This document shows positions 14,639 to 23,840 of a stretch of 25,281 nucleotides of DNA, piece after piece (positions within the stretch are counted from its first letter, which is position 1; each line of letters opens with the position of its first letter). The notes under the pieces were generated by a model. It made no database searches, was not told where the DNA came from, and saw only the letters and a list, made by a program, of their open reading frames with translations. Made by a program: the position numbers and the translations under genes. The stretch lies in NCBI GenBank assembly GCA_039916485.1, contig JBDSLH010000023.1:1-25281 (forward strand), in the 5' to 3' direction. Source of the stretch: JAPUDQ01 sp039916485. GTDB lineage: Bacteria; Patescibacteriota; Saccharimonadia; Saccharimonadales; Saccharimonadaceae.

Positions 14639-15935
14639 TATCTTTTCCTCTCTTATTCTCAAGTACAATCTCCATACTCAATAGTACACAGACTAGCAGG
14701 TTAGACGCAAGAAAGACACCTATAAACTGATCTATGGACGAGTGGTAGCAAGTTAGGCCTATTGTTAAACTGACTATTCCAGCCGTAACCGGGATAATAG
14801 TCTTTTTTCTTCTTAGCGCTATTTGATAAATAGCAAGTAAATTATTAATGGAACAGACAAGCATGACAAGTGAAAGTATAGGCAACCACTCTGAACCATC
14901 TAAATATTGTGAGCCTATTAATGTTTTTACAAATATCTCAGGGAACAAAGTAAATACTAGCGCAACCCCTCCTCCTACTAGCCCTACAATCAATAGCGAT
15001 TGTTTCAAAGCCGTATTATTTACAACTCGTCCCGCGCGTATGGTCACAGAAGCAAGTAACACAGCCGCTACAGAAGCGGTTACAAAATATATAATTCTGG
15101 CAATAGATGATATTCCGCTGTAAATTCCTAACGTGTGGGAGTCAAAGAATAAACGCGCAATAATAGTATCAGACGTGTAAAGTAAAGCGAGACCGGAAAG
15201 AATAATTAAAATTGCTAAGCCATAGTGTATGTGCCCTTTTGTAATATGATCATCAGACAATTTTCTAGATGTTTGAACAACCGATTTGAAAACAGAATAC
15301 TTATAAACATCTCTGGTTTTATTCCTAACATAGGCAAGCATTACGATCTGAGCAATTACATAGCCCGTGATAGCGGCGAAAACATCGTCTGTAAATAGCC
15401 AAATAAAAGTAACACCCAGAAACAGCTTCCCGATTGCAAATACAACTCCCGCTATTGATAACGTTCCTAAGCGTTTCTGCGCTTGCAGTATGAACGAACG
15501 TGATGTTGCGGGTACATTAATGATCAATAAGATACCTATGAGAATTACTGGCCATACAGAAGTAATCTTGAATTCACTACCAAAATATGATGATGCAAGT
15601 GTAAGGATAGCAAATATCGCAATACAAAACAAAAGTACCCTTTTTTCCAGCCAATTAATATATCTTCCAGACGTTTGTGTATCATTACTATTGGCTACGA
15701 TGTTTGTAACCATGTAGCCAAATGCTGTTAGCACAACACCAAACTGCATAAATAGTGATATTAGAGCCTGTATTTCTCCGAACGAAGGTACATCCACGAT
15801 CCTACTTAGTACAGGATAGTAAAGGTAATTGAATGCTGAAATTAAAGCCGTTCCAGCAAAGAATATTGCATTGTGGAAAAGCAGTTCCCATTTAGGATTG
15901 TCGTCAATTTTTTTATAAATACGGCTAAATACCAT
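14598..15935 (-). CDS. Wzx-type polysaccharide flippase (MOP exporter superfamily)
   Basis: The 445-aa protein has about 12 hydrophobic helices, starting FFAGTALISAFNYLYYPVLSR and running in two similar halves (second half from about residue 225), with basic loops. This is the polysaccharide biosynthesis protein / MATE-like fold that flips undecaprenyl-diphosphate oligosaccharides to the outer leaflet. With WbaP and the Wzy/WaaL-like protein it completes a Wzx/Wzy-dependent route. Its ATG overlaps the stop of a seven-codon ORF (TAATG), and its end overlaps the next gene. It follows the FkbM gene by 19 nt. Confidence 0.88.
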   Translation of the reverse strand: MVFSRIYKKIDDNPKWELLFHNAIFFAGTALISAFNYLYYPVLSRIVDVPSFGEIQALISLFMQFGVVLTAFGYMVTNIVANSNDTQTSGRYINWLEKRVLLFCIAIFAILTLASSYFGSEFKITSVWPVILIGILLIINVPATSRSFILQAQKRLGTLSIAGVVFAIGKLFLGVTFIWLFTDDVFAAITGYVIAQIVMLAYVRNKTRDVYKYSVFKSVVQTSRKLSDDHITKGHIHYGLAILIILSGLALLYTSDTIIARLFFDSHTLGIYSGISSIARIIYFVTASVAAVLLASVTIRAGRVVNNTALKQSLLIVGLVGGGVALVFTLFPEIFVKTLIGSQYLDGSEWLPILSLVMLVCSINNLLAIYQIALRRKKTIIPVTAGIVSLTIGLTCYHSSIDQFIGVFLASNLLVCVLLSMEIVLENKRGKDSAKETAVDRIAEL

Positions 15936-15958
15936 TACATGGTACTTCTAGATTTCAT
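15935..15958 (-). CDS. Possible seven-codon bridging ORF between fkbM-like and wzx-like genes
   Basis: On the minus strand, ATG at 15958 overlaps the FkbM stop as ATGA. The ORF reads Met-Lys-Ser-Arg-Ser-Thr-Met and stops at TAA, whose last base begins the Wzx ATG (TAATG, 15933-15937). This would pass a terminating ribosome across the 19-nt gap. It may be chance. Confidence 0.28.
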   Translation of the reverse strand: MKSRSTM

Positions 15959-16854
15959 GATTTTTTTCTTGAAGAAATCACTGAATCAATAAGTTGCATA
16001 TGTTGTTTATTGGCACACAAAATAAGATTATGGTTATTTGTGTGATTAATATCTGATAGTTTATATTTTTTTATATTACCCCGTATTTCATCTACGACGT
16101 AACAGTATTTATAATGCTTTTTTAATGAGGTAATGAGTCCAATCATCTTTTTGTTAACCTTAGGCATGTACTCCATAAAGATAGTAGGTTGATTACCGAG
16201 AACTTTCGACATTCCCGCAAAAACACTTGGCTCGTGACCCTCCACATCAATTTTTATTAAATCAGGAACGATAGCTTCATTACTACAGAATTTATCCACA
16301 GATATAGTAGGTACTCTTCTCTTTATACTTCCATGATCAATTGCAAGCGAGTGCATTCCTGATGACTTTGCGTCAAGATATATCGTCGCTATACCTTCTG
16401 TTTCGCTAACAGCCTTTTTTACTACAGTGACTTGGTCAGTTATTTGATTAGCGCGTAAATTTTTTGCGAGCAAGTCACTATTTTCTTTCACTGGTTCAAA
16501 AGCATAACACTTTACTTTGGAGTTTTTGTTAACAGCCAGTACAGAGTACATTCCTACATTTGCACCAATATCTAAAAAAACTTTCGATCTTTGGACGATG
16601 TCTTCGAACAAATCCAGCTCATGCTTCTCGTAATAACCAGCGACCATAGTAGGCACATAACTTCTGTCATTAGGGTCTATGTAAAAATCTGAACCTCGAA
16701 ATTTAATGGGTTTCGTAAGATCAGGCATACCAAGCGAGAACACTTTGTCGTACAGATATGTCGCAAAAGACCAACGCATAATTGGTGTGTTATACAACAT
16801 TTTTCTCAAAAGAAAAATAGTCTTTTCTGAAGTTGCTTTCTTTACGTTATTCAC
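15955..16854 (-). CDS. FkbM-family SAM-dependent methyltransferase
   Basis: The 299-aa protein has a class I methyltransferase core: VFLDIGANVGMYSVLA (92-107, SAM motif I), CYAFEPVKENSDLL with acidic Glu120, and PDLIKIDVEGHEPSVFAGM (198-216), the FkbM hallmark. The family O-methylates sugars or polyketides; in a glycan locus, methylation of a sugar hydroxyl (chain decoration or capping) is likely, but the acceptor is unknown. GTG start at 16852-16854; a TATACT box ends 8 nt before it, so the operon may begin with an almost leaderless GTG message. It is the first gene of the minus-strand operon and divergent from the GT-C-like gene. Confidence 0.88.
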   Translation of the reverse strand: MNNVKKATSEKTIFLLRKMLYNTPIMRWSFATYLYDKVFSLGMPDLTKPIKFRGSDFYIDPNDRSYVPTMVAGYYEKHELDLFEDIVQRSKVFLDIGANVGMYSVLAVNKNSKVKCYAFEPVKENSDLLAKNLRANQITDQVTVVKKAVSETEGIATIYLDAKSSGMHSLAIDHGSIKRRVPTISVDKFCSNEAIVPDLIKIDVEGHEPSVFAGMSKVLGNQPTIFMEYMPKVNKKMIGLITSLKKHYKYCYVVDEIRGNIKKYKLSDINHTNNHNLILCANKQHMQLIDSVISSRKKS

Positions 16855-16862
16855 TGGTTTCT

Positions 16863-16868
16863 AGTATA
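16863..16868 (-). promoter_or_regulatory. Putative -10 box (TATACT) for the fkbM-wzx-GT operon
   Basis: TATACT on the minus strand ends 8 nt before the GTG start. It is the only good -10 in the 70-bp divergent spacer on this strand and would drive five coupled genes down to 11768. Confidence 0.4.
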
Positions 16869-16904
16869 CAATATCTGTTTTTATAATTGATTGAATTTGT
16901 ATAC

Positions 16905-16910
16905 TATAAT
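16905..16910 (+). promoter_or_regulatory. -10 box (TATAAT) for the GT-C-like/GT fusion pair
   Basis: Consensus TATAAT ends 14 nt before ATG 16925, leaving an expected leader of only about 7-8 nt (ACGAGTTT) with no clear Shine-Dalgarno. Confidence 0.45.
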
Positions 16911-16924
16911 GTCTATACGAGTTT

Positions 16925-18478
16925 ATGATTAAAAAATTCATTTCCAGAAAAGATCTAATCCTCCGGTGCTGTTTCGTGATTATTGGAATAATCATATTAT
17001 TGGCTGTTGTAGGTGTCGTGACGGCTATAATTTCAATGTTATTTGGCAGGCCAATCGGAGATGATTACGGATCAATCTCTACATTCCACCTAAAAGACAA
17101 TTGGATATACGAATTTTACTTTTCGTTAACTTCAACAGGGAGATACAGTCAAAGTATCACCGCTTCTAGTCTTTACGGCTTACTAGGCGATAAAATTGTT
17201 GTCCTTCTTCCTTTAGTCACTTTAATTTGGTTTATAACTGTCAGCTCTTTATATATACGCCTTTTATTAATTAAATTTACAGGCAACCTTCCTCTATCTT
17301 GGCTTTATGCTATTTCCAGTGGAATTGTTTTTACCTTTTTTGTTTTAATAGTCAATAATCCACCCATTACTACTACACTCCCGGGATGGGTTAGTTTTCA
17401 GTTATTCTTTTGGCCGAGTGGAATCATTACTTACACACTGCCTTTATTAATATTACTATCTGGAATTTATATTCTTTTTGTATCTTCGTGGCGTAGGAAA
17501 TTCACATATAGATTAAGGCTTATTCTTTTTATAGTTTTGTTACTTGGCTCATCCTTATATAACGAAATACAACCGGCATTCGTGGCTTCAATAAGTGTAT
17601 TATTCATATGCATATCATACTTCAAGCCATATACAGGCATTAAAAAATATAGAGGCATCTTAATAGCAAGTACGTTAACCTCATTACTAGGTCTCATTTT
17701 GATGTATTTCTCACCGGGACGCTTAACAAGAACAAAATTTTTAAATTCTATAGAGCCAACTGTTCAAGGTTCGCTTATTGATAGTGTTATACGTAATATC
17801 TTTACCTTATTCAGGGAGTCATATTTACGACCACGTGAGGTTATTTTGCTTGTACTTACAGGGCTCGTTGTTTCGCTTATATTTTATTATTCAAGATACA
17901 GACCAAAGAATTATTTAACCAGACTAAAATACTCTTTGCCATATATTTTGTTATTACCAATACTTTTTCTTTTGTCAGTTTGCATCTCATTTATTCTAAT
18001 AGCTATGGGATATGGTTATACTGCCGGTATATACCCTAGGACGATGCTGCTATCTCAAATACTCTATATTATGGCCATAATTTCTTTAACATTTGCTCTT
18101 TCGGGTATGCTTCTTGCTCAATCTCGTAAACTCGGTACTTATTCAGTTATTATTCTAACTATATTTTCATCAATCCTTTTCATAGGATCTTTCTATAAAT
18201 ATATAGGTAAAGTGCAGGTTCAGATTAATTCATCTGTCATCTATGCGAATCAGTGGGATGAACAAGATCGGACCCTTAAGTCTGCTGCTTCAAATAATAT
18301 AAAGGAGACCGTTTATCTACCAACTCCAGCTACTGGAATAGGAGACGGCTTTAGCCTCACTTGCACTGGGCCTTATGCAATATCAACGATGTGGCTAAAT
18401 GTACAAATTTGGGAATATTATGGAAGCAAAGAAGTACGTATATGCGAAATACCGAAAACAGAAAGCACCATTAAATGA
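16925..18478 (+). CDS. Polytopic GT-C-like membrane protein (resembles DUF6056 family)
   Basis: The 517-aa protein has about 10-11 hydrophobic helices. After helix 1 the first outer loop holds GRPIGDDYGSISTF followed by TSTGRYSQSIT; an acidic pair in this loop is typical of GT-C enzymes that use polyprenyl-phosphate sugars outside the membrane. The C-terminal outer segment (about 440-517) has NQWDEQDRTLKSAA and a WLNVQIWEYYGSKEV ending like that of DUF6056 proteins. Function is inferred: a periplasmic-side glycosyltransferase or modification enzyme. Its TGA overlaps the next ATG (ATGA), so it is coupled to the GT2-GT4 fusion. Very AT-rich (13 G/C in the 60 bases from 17221). Family match is from memory. 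Confidence 0.75.
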   Translation: MIKKFISRKDLILRCCFVIIGIIILLAVVGVVTAIISMLFGRPIGDDYGSISTFHLKDNWIYEFYFSLTSTGRYSQSITASSLYGLLGDKIVVLLPLVTLIWFITVSSLYIRLLLIKFTGNLPLSWLYAISSGIVFTFFVLIVNNPPITTTLPGWVSFQLFFWPSGIITYTLPLLILLSGIYILFVSSWRRKFTYRLRLILFIVLLLGSSLYNEIQPAFVASISVLFICISYFKPYTGIKKYRGILIASTLTSLLGLILMYFSPGRLTRTKFLNSIEPTVQGSLIDSVIRNIFTLFRESYLRPREVILLVLTGLVVSLIFYYSRYRPKNYLTRLKYSLPYILLLPILFLLSVCISFILIAMGYGYTAGIYPRTMLLSQILYIMAIISLTFALSGMLLAQSRKLGTYSVIILTIFSSILFIGSFYKYIGKVQVQINSSVIYANQWDEQDRTLKSAASNNIKETVYLPTPATGIGDGFSLTCTGPYAISTMWLNVQIWEYYGSKEVRICEIPKTESTIK

Positions 18479-20631
18479 TAGAGGAAAATATTGATTTATC
18501 AATCATTGTTACGGCTCATAATGAAGGTCTAATCGCCCATAAAACAATGCTTTCTATTTTTCAGGCAGTAAATAAGCTAGAGAACACCAAATGGGAAATT
18601 ATAGTTTCGCTAGATAATGGCACCGCGGATACACTCAACTATTTCAAATCTCTTGTAAAAGAACGCGGTATTAAGTTACTCGAGGTATCCTTCCGAGACC
18701 TTTCAATGTCTAGGAATAATGCTGTAGCTGAAGCATGCGGTGCGTTCGTAACATTTATAGATGCGGATGACCTAATGTCTGCCGACTGGCTATCATCCGG
18801 ACTACGTCTCGCTCGTACACATAATGATGCTGTAATTCATCCTGAATATTCAGTCACATTCGGTGATGACAATCTTATCTGGCAGAAAAGAAATTCTGGC
18901 AGCCATGACTTTGATACGCTTTGTCTCATTGATAACAACTTATGGGACTCTCCTTGCCTTGCGGCGCGTGAAATATTCCTCAACCACCCGTATCATCCGA
19001 ACGGAAATGGCTTTGGGTATGAGGATAAAAAGTTTAATTGTGACATATTGGCTTCTAAACTTACCCATCTCGTCGCACCTCGGTCAATACTATTTGTTAG
19101 ACGTAAAAATTCAGGATCAATGCTACGCACGGCAATAGCTGATAGGGCAACTGTTGCCAAGAATCATCTACTCTCCTATGAATCTATCTCGTCTATCGAT
19201 CTAGCGCAGTATGAAGCGTTACACAGTCAAAAAGAAACACGTACACGATCGAGTATGCAAATTGCCAAGCAGACAGGAAAAGTTATATTAAAGAAAATTC
19301 ATAATCGTGCAAAAAAGAATGAGTCTTACTTAAAAGTTATACAACCATTGAGAGAAAGACGACAAGCAAAGATTAACGTTGAGTTGAAAAATACATATCA
19401 GGACTGGATGATCAGTACATGGCGAGACATTCACAAGATTGATAATACGGTTTTTCCCGCTAAAGAGTTACTCAAGCATCTATCATGGTACAACTCAGAT
19501 AGACCAGATCCTGGAATATGCTATGCCAAACTTATTCAGTCGTTCTCAAAGCAACCTGACACACTTTTCTTTGTGCCACACCTGATCAAAGGTGGTGCTG
19601 ACATGGTATTCATTAACTACTCTAATGAGCTCAAGTCAATTTACCCTGATTGGAATATAGCGATGCTCCAAACAGAATCAAAAGAAAGTGTTTGGCAAAA
19701 CAAAGTGTCGGAACAAATCGACTTTGTTAATCTTTTTGACTTGTTTGAGACACTCGATAACGACACGCAGCATAGGCTCCTCGCAACCCTTGTGACCCAA
19801 AACGACATCAAACGAATTATCATAGGAAATTCCCAGCTCGCATATGATTTTGTTAGCAAGTACCAATCACTGATCAAAACACTAGACATCTCGATATATT
19901 GTTTTGCATTTGGAGAAGAGTTCGATGAGGAAGGTAGGTTATGGGGACATATTCATACCGGTATTCCGAAAATATACCCTGTTATATATCGGATAATCAC
20001 GGATAATGAAAATACTGTTAACAAACTATCTCATGAATACGCTTTTGATAGAGCTAGATTTGCGATGCATTATCAACCTACGCGTGCGGCACTAAAACCT
20101 GCAGTGCAAAATGATCAAAAGCCGCTTCGAATATTATGGGCAAGTCGTGTCTGTAAACAAAAAAGACCAGATATAATAAAAGCTATATCAAACGAGCTAG
20201 ATCAAAGTCAGTACAGTATAGACGCATGGGGCCAGCTAGAGGAAGGCCTGACAGCCCACTACTTTGACGATTCTAACGTACATTACCGCGGGTCCTTTAA
20301 TGGCATCAACACACTGCCGATATCGGATTATGATATTTATATCTATACGTCTGAAGGTGACGGGGTACCAAATGTGTTGCAAGAAATTACCGCATCGGGA
20401 CTTCCGATCATTGCATCAAATGTTGGGGGGATAAGAGAATTCATTAAAACAAACATTACAGGCATGCTTATTATGGACCACGAGTCTATAGAAGATTACG
20501 TCGATTCAGTAAAGAAATTAGATGATACTTCCATGCGCAAAGAACTTAATAACAACGCACAACAACTATTAACGACAAAATTTTCAATGAGCTCGTGGCA
20601 GGAGAGCGTGCGCAAAGATTTTGATAAATAA
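18475..20631 (+). CDS. Two-headed GT2-GT4 glycosyltransferase fusion
   Basis: The 718-aa protein joins two transferases. Residues 1-220 are GT-A/GT2: LSIIVTAHNEG (8-18), VSLDNGTADT, FIDADD (94-99) and FGYEDKKFN. Residues 225-355 are a basic helical linker. Residues 360-718 are GT-B/GT4: FFVPHLIKGGADMVF (365-379), LRILWASRVCKQKRPD (551-566), TSEGDGVPNVLQE (625-637) and SGLPIIASNVGGIREF (641-656). Two active sites in one chain suggest consecutive sugar additions to one acceptor. No membrane segment. Its start overlaps the upstream stop (ATGA), so it is made with the GT-C-like protein. It ends 4 nt before the convergent secreted-protein gene. Confidence 0.88.
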   Translation: MIEENIDLSIIVTAHNEGLIAHKTMLSIFQAVNKLENTKWEIIVSLDNGTADTLNYFKSLVKERGIKLLEVSFRDLSMSRNNAVAEACGAFVTFIDADDLMSADWLSSGLRLARTHNDAVIHPEYSVTFGDDNLIWQKRNSGSHDFDTLCLIDNNLWDSPCLAAREIFLNHPYHPNGNGFGYEDKKFNCDILASKLTHLVAPRSILFVRRKNSGSMLRTAIADRATVAKNHLLSYESISSIDLAQYEALHSQKETRTRSSMQIAKQTGKVILKKIHNRAKKNESYLKVIQPLRERRQAKINVELKNTYQDWMISTWRDIHKIDNTVFPAKELLKHLSWYNSDRPDPGICYAKLIQSFSKQPDTLFFVPHLIKGGADMVFINYSNELKSIYPDWNIAMLQTESKESVWQNKVSEQIDFVNLFDLFETLDNDTQHRLLATLVTQNDIKRIIIGNSQLAYDFVSKYQSLIKTLDISIYCFAFGEEFDEEGRLWGHIHTGIPKIYPVIYRIITDNENTVNKLSHEYAFDRARFAMHYQPTRAALKPAVQNDQKPLRILWASRVCKQKRPDIIKAISNELDQSQYSIDAWGQLEEGLTAHYFDDSNVHYRGSFNGINTLPISDYDIYIYTSEGDGVPNVLQEITASGLPIIASNVGGIREFIKTNITGMLIMDHESIEDYVDSVKKLDDTSMRKELNNNAQQLLTTKFSMSSWQESVRKDFDK

Positions 20632-20635
20632 TTGT

Positions 20636-23245
20636 TTAATTTATCGAGAAATTTATTAATGTTGCTTCGGTTCCGACTTCTTTCACAAAAGATGTGTTGT
20701 CATGCCACATATTATCATAGTAACTAGAGAAATAAGCCTTATAGGAGCCTGTGGGCAACATACGCTGGCCATTGAAGGTCTGTACTTCGTTTGCTTGCAT
20801 CGTCTTGAGATCAAGACAGCCTAAGTCATAATTTGTGCTATCACCCTCTCTTCGTACTATCATGCACAGTAGTTTATTGACCTGTGCTGGGGTGTTTGCC
20901 TGATTCTTTACTGCAAATGAGCCTGTGCTGGGATTCTGACCATTTACTGTTAAGCCTTGTACGAGAGTAGGGCTAGCCCAAGCCGTAAACTGGACGGTTG
21001 TTGCCTCGTCTCCATTTTCTAAATTGAAGGTCTGATTATCCCTCCAACCGCCATCATACATAGAGAAATATCCTCGATATGATCCTGCTGTCCCAATGAC
21101 GCGCTGAGCAGTAAATGTCTTTTCTTCATATGCACTTAAGTTACCTATTGCTAGGCAGCCGACGTCGTAGTTTTTAGAGTTTCCACGAAGAATATAGCAT
21201 AAATTCTTATTGACTGATACTTCCTGACTGCTACGATTCTTTATCGTAAAAGATCCTTCAAGCGTATCTCCAGCGCGTGCGTTATTAATATCCGTATTTG
21301 TTCCTATACGCTTTATGGTCATGCCTTCGCTAAGCACAGGGTTACCTTTAACCTCGAATGTTATTTTTTTCTTAATAGAGCTATCTTCTTCTACCGGCAA
21401 CTTATCAGACCATATCCCATTTTTATAGGAAACAACCCAGGCGGTGTATATTCCCGGTTTCGTAAATTTACGAGTGCCCGTAAAAGTATGTTCTCCGTTC
21501 GCTGCAAGATTGCTCAATGATACACCGCTAATATCAACGTTTTGGTTATCTGGATCACGGACAGCAACAGCTAAATAACCCGCGTCTACTGCCGTTTGTG
21601 AATGGTTTTTTATCTTGAATCCAACGTTAGGACTGTCGCCAGCATATACCTCTGAGGGTACACTAAGGCTTTGAGTGATAGTTGGATTTTGCTTTACATT
21701 CAAGTCGGCTTTTGTTATTACTCCATCTGCAGCTGCAGGGTAATTAATAAACCAGCTATTATCTATGTAAGAACTAATAGAAGCTCTATATATACCAGAC
21801 TTTTTAGGAGTGAAGGGTTTTGAATACTGGTATTGGGACTGTGGTGCTAATGATGAAATTGTTTCAAAAGGAAGATCAACATTATTTCCTTCTGGGTCTC
21901 TCATAACTACGCCAAGATATCCAAGATTAGTAGGGTATTTACTATTACTTTTAACTATAAAATTGACATTAGATTGTTTGCCTTCTCTTAATTCGCTATC
22001 TGCTTGTAAGCTGGTCGTGATTGTTGGTTTATTTTGTACAACTCTTCCGGTATGTTTGCGAATACTACCATTTACGCTTGAAGGATAGTTGTCATCCCAA
22101 CCCACGGATTCTCTATAGCTTGTTACCCAAAAAGTATATTTGCCTTCACTCGTAAAGTTACGTGCTTTACGATATAAAAACTCTTGTCTAGGGGCGAGCT
22201 TGATGTATTCACCACCGAGATCATAATTTACACCATTTTCATCCCTCACTGCCACTGCAATGTAACCAACATCGCGCCACTGATCACTATCGTTACGAAT
22301 CACAAAGCTAGCCTCAACAAAGCCGTTCGTAAAAAGACTTCCTGGCGATGACGACATCAGGTTAAGTGAAGATACCATGTGTACATCTCCTGTTACTGAA
22401 CCAAACCAATCGGTGAAATACAGGAAGAAGTTACGATTACCGTATGCACTACATGAATCACCGGTACCATACTGAGCGTTTCTAGCTGCCTGGTTAGGCT
22501 GGTAAGGGGTATAGCTGTACAGGGCAACCGTTGCGCGGTTCTCAATATATACATCTCCCGCACCACATACTGGCTGGTTAGGGCTCCACATTACAGAATT
22601 CCACCCAGTGTCAAAGGGTATATACCAACCGGTACCATTATCCATATAACCTTTAAAGTGTCGAGCGGCTTCATATATTTGAGCTGAAAAGCTTCCATAG
22701 GACGGGTTACATGCTGGAGCACCTGGAGCTACATTGTCTGGACAACCAAAACCCATTGATTCTCGGTACTGCTTAGGAAACGGCCACTCATCAGTAATGA
22801 GGCCGTTTTCCTTCTGAAGTGTAACCAATAGTACTTGAGGATTGATGTTGAACTGGCGTGAATAATTGAAAATTATTTGTGCAGAGCTGATCCCACCAGC
22901 GGGGACAGATTTACCATAATTGTCTTCGCCCGTCGTAGGATTCTGATAATAATCCTTCAAGCAGGTAAACGGGGTGCTCACACCTCGCGAGGCTGCGTAT
23001 TGAGCACGGGTACCCCCACCATATTCTGAAGGTTTTGTTCCCCAGGTATCGCATTGCACTTTGCTGTTTAGGAAGTTCTGAATATCTTGAACTGTCATTG
23101 AATAGCTATTTGTGAATACTGAGTCGTCTATAATACGCCCAGCATTATAGTTCCGTGCATCTGCGGCATAACTCGTACTAGCAAAGAACACAGAGAAAAG
23201 TATGGATAGCCCAATAAGAATGCTGCTAAGTTTCAAAATTCTCAT
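20636..23245 (-). CDS. Secreted protein: lysozyme-like N-terminal region plus five Ig-like repeats
   Basis: The 869-aa protein has a signal peptide (cleavage probably after SYA, residue 27). Residues 28-290 form a Cys- and aromatic-rich domain including SSAQIIFNYSRQFNINPQV followed by LLVTLQKENGLI; the helix with Glu146 resembles the catalytic helix of lysozyme/transglycosylase-like enzymes. Five repeats of about 115 aa follow (291-405, 406-519, 520-634, 635-756, 757-869), each with GY/C-L-(A/G)-V or D-(V/L)-G-C-L strands and a TxWVxSY or YFSxY strand, resembling CARDB/Ig-like adhesion modules. There is no anchor at the C-terminus. I know this type from Saccharibacteria as uncharacterised. 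Likely an exported cell-wall-active or host-binding protein. ATG overlaps the upstream TGA (ATGA). Confidence 0.8.
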   Translation of the reverse strand: MRILKLSSILIGLSILFSVFFASTSYAADARNYNAGRIIDDSVFTNSYSMTVQDIQNFLNSKVQCDTWGTKPSEYGGGTRAQYAASRGVSTPFTCLKDYYQNPTTGEDNYGKSVPAGGISSAQIIFNYSRQFNINPQVLLVTLQKENGLITDEWPFPKQYRESMGFGCPDNVAPGAPACNPSYGSFSAQIYEAARHFKGYMDNGTGWYIPFDTGWNSVMWSPNQPVCGAGDVYIENRATVALYSYTPYQPNQAARNAQYGTGDSCSAYGNRNFFLYFTDWFGSVTGDVHMVSSLNLMSSSPGSLFTNGFVEASFVIRNDSDQWRDVGYIAVAVRDENGVNYDLGGEYIKLAPRQEFLYRKARNFTSEGKYTFWVTSYRESVGWDDNYPSSVNGSIRKHTGRVVQNKPTITTSLQADSELREGKQSNVNFIVKSNSKYPTNLGYLGVVMRDPEGNNVDLPFETISSLAPQSQYQYSKPFTPKKSGIYRASISSYIDNSWFINYPAAADGVITKADLNVKQNPTITQSLSVPSEVYAGDSPNVGFKIKNHSQTAVDAGYLAVAVRDPDNQNVDISGVSLSNLAANGEHTFTGTRKFTKPGIYTAWVVSYKNGIWSDKLPVEEDSSIKKKITFEVKGNPVLSEGMTIKRIGTNTDINNARAGDTLEGSFTIKNRSSQEVSVNKNLCYILRGNSKNYDVGCLAIGNLSAYEEKTFTAQRVIGTAGSYRGYFSMYDGGWRDNQTFNLENGDEATTVQFTAWASPTLVQGLTVNGQNPSTGSFAVKNQANTPAQVNKLLCMIVRREGDSTNYDLGCLDLKTMQANEVQTFNGQRMLPTGSYKAYFSSYYDNMWHDNTSFVKEVGTEATLINFSIN

Positions 23246-23757
23246 TGTATAGTAACCTGTTTAACCGCTGATCCTGTCGCACCATCGGAATTAGTGTAAT
23301 CTATCTGAACCTGCCACTCACCTTTACTTAGATCTGTTACTGGTACATCAAAACCTTTACAAACAGAGTAGCTACCCATATTTTGCGTATCTGCACTAAA
23401 TTCAAATTTAGCACTTCCTTGTTTAAGTGTTAGCTTGCACGACCCGCTAATAACATCTTGGATGATTGTTCTGATTTTGAGCACACCATCTCGCTGCGAC
23501 ATAGAACTAACTTGAACCGAAATATTGTTGTCAGTGCTTTCTGGTGGTGTATCTTGCTGATCTGAGCTAGTATCGTCTTTATCCAAAAATTCTTTTTTTG
23601 CTGTCTGTCCTGTTGATAACTGCTCTTTGGTAGGCTCATCATAATTAACTATGTTTTCTCGTGGCTCATCGGAAGTATTAATAAAATAATAACCAACTCC
23701 AGCACCTGCTAGGAGAAGGATCGTGGCTGCTAATACAATTTTTCTATTTTTATTCAT
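23242..23757 (-). CDS. Unrecognised anchored protein coupled to the secreted repeat protein
   Basis: The 171-aa protein has a basic N-terminus (MNKNRK), one hydrophobic helix (about 7-26), an acidic Ser/Thr/Asp/Gln-rich spacer (30-78) and a strand-rich C-terminal domain (about 79-171) with two cysteines (in SGSCKLT and YSVCKGF) that could pair. The domain looks Ig-like (closing strand GEWQVQIDYTN) but no family is recognised. Stop and next start overlap as ATGA, implying fixed stoichiometry with the 869-aa protein; it might hold or guide that protein at the cell surface (inference). ATG follows a 25-nt leader from a TATAAT box with no clear Shine-Dalgarno. Confidence 0.72.
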   Translation of the reverse strand: MNKNRKIVLAATILLLAGAGVGYYFINTSDEPRENIVNYDEPTKEQLSTGQTAKKEFLDKDDTSSDQQDTPPESTDNNISVQVSSMSQRDGVLKIRTIIQDVISGSCKLTLKQGSAKFEFSADTQNMGSYSVCKGFDVPVTDLSKGEWQVQIDYTNSDGATGSAVKQVTIQ

Positions 23758-23782
23758 ATTTATTTTAATAAGCTTAACAAGT

Positions 23783-23788
23783 ATTATA
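23783..23788 (-). promoter_or_regulatory. -10 box (TATAAT) for the anchored protein/secreted repeat protein pair
   Basis: Consensus TATAAT on the minus strand, 25 nt before ATG 23757. It is divergent from the GT2 promoter at 23841-23849. No convincing -35 seen. Confidence 0.45.
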
Positions 23789-23840
23789 CTACATTCTCCC
23801 TAGGCATAAAAGTAGGTTGTAAAATATACATTTTCTTTTT

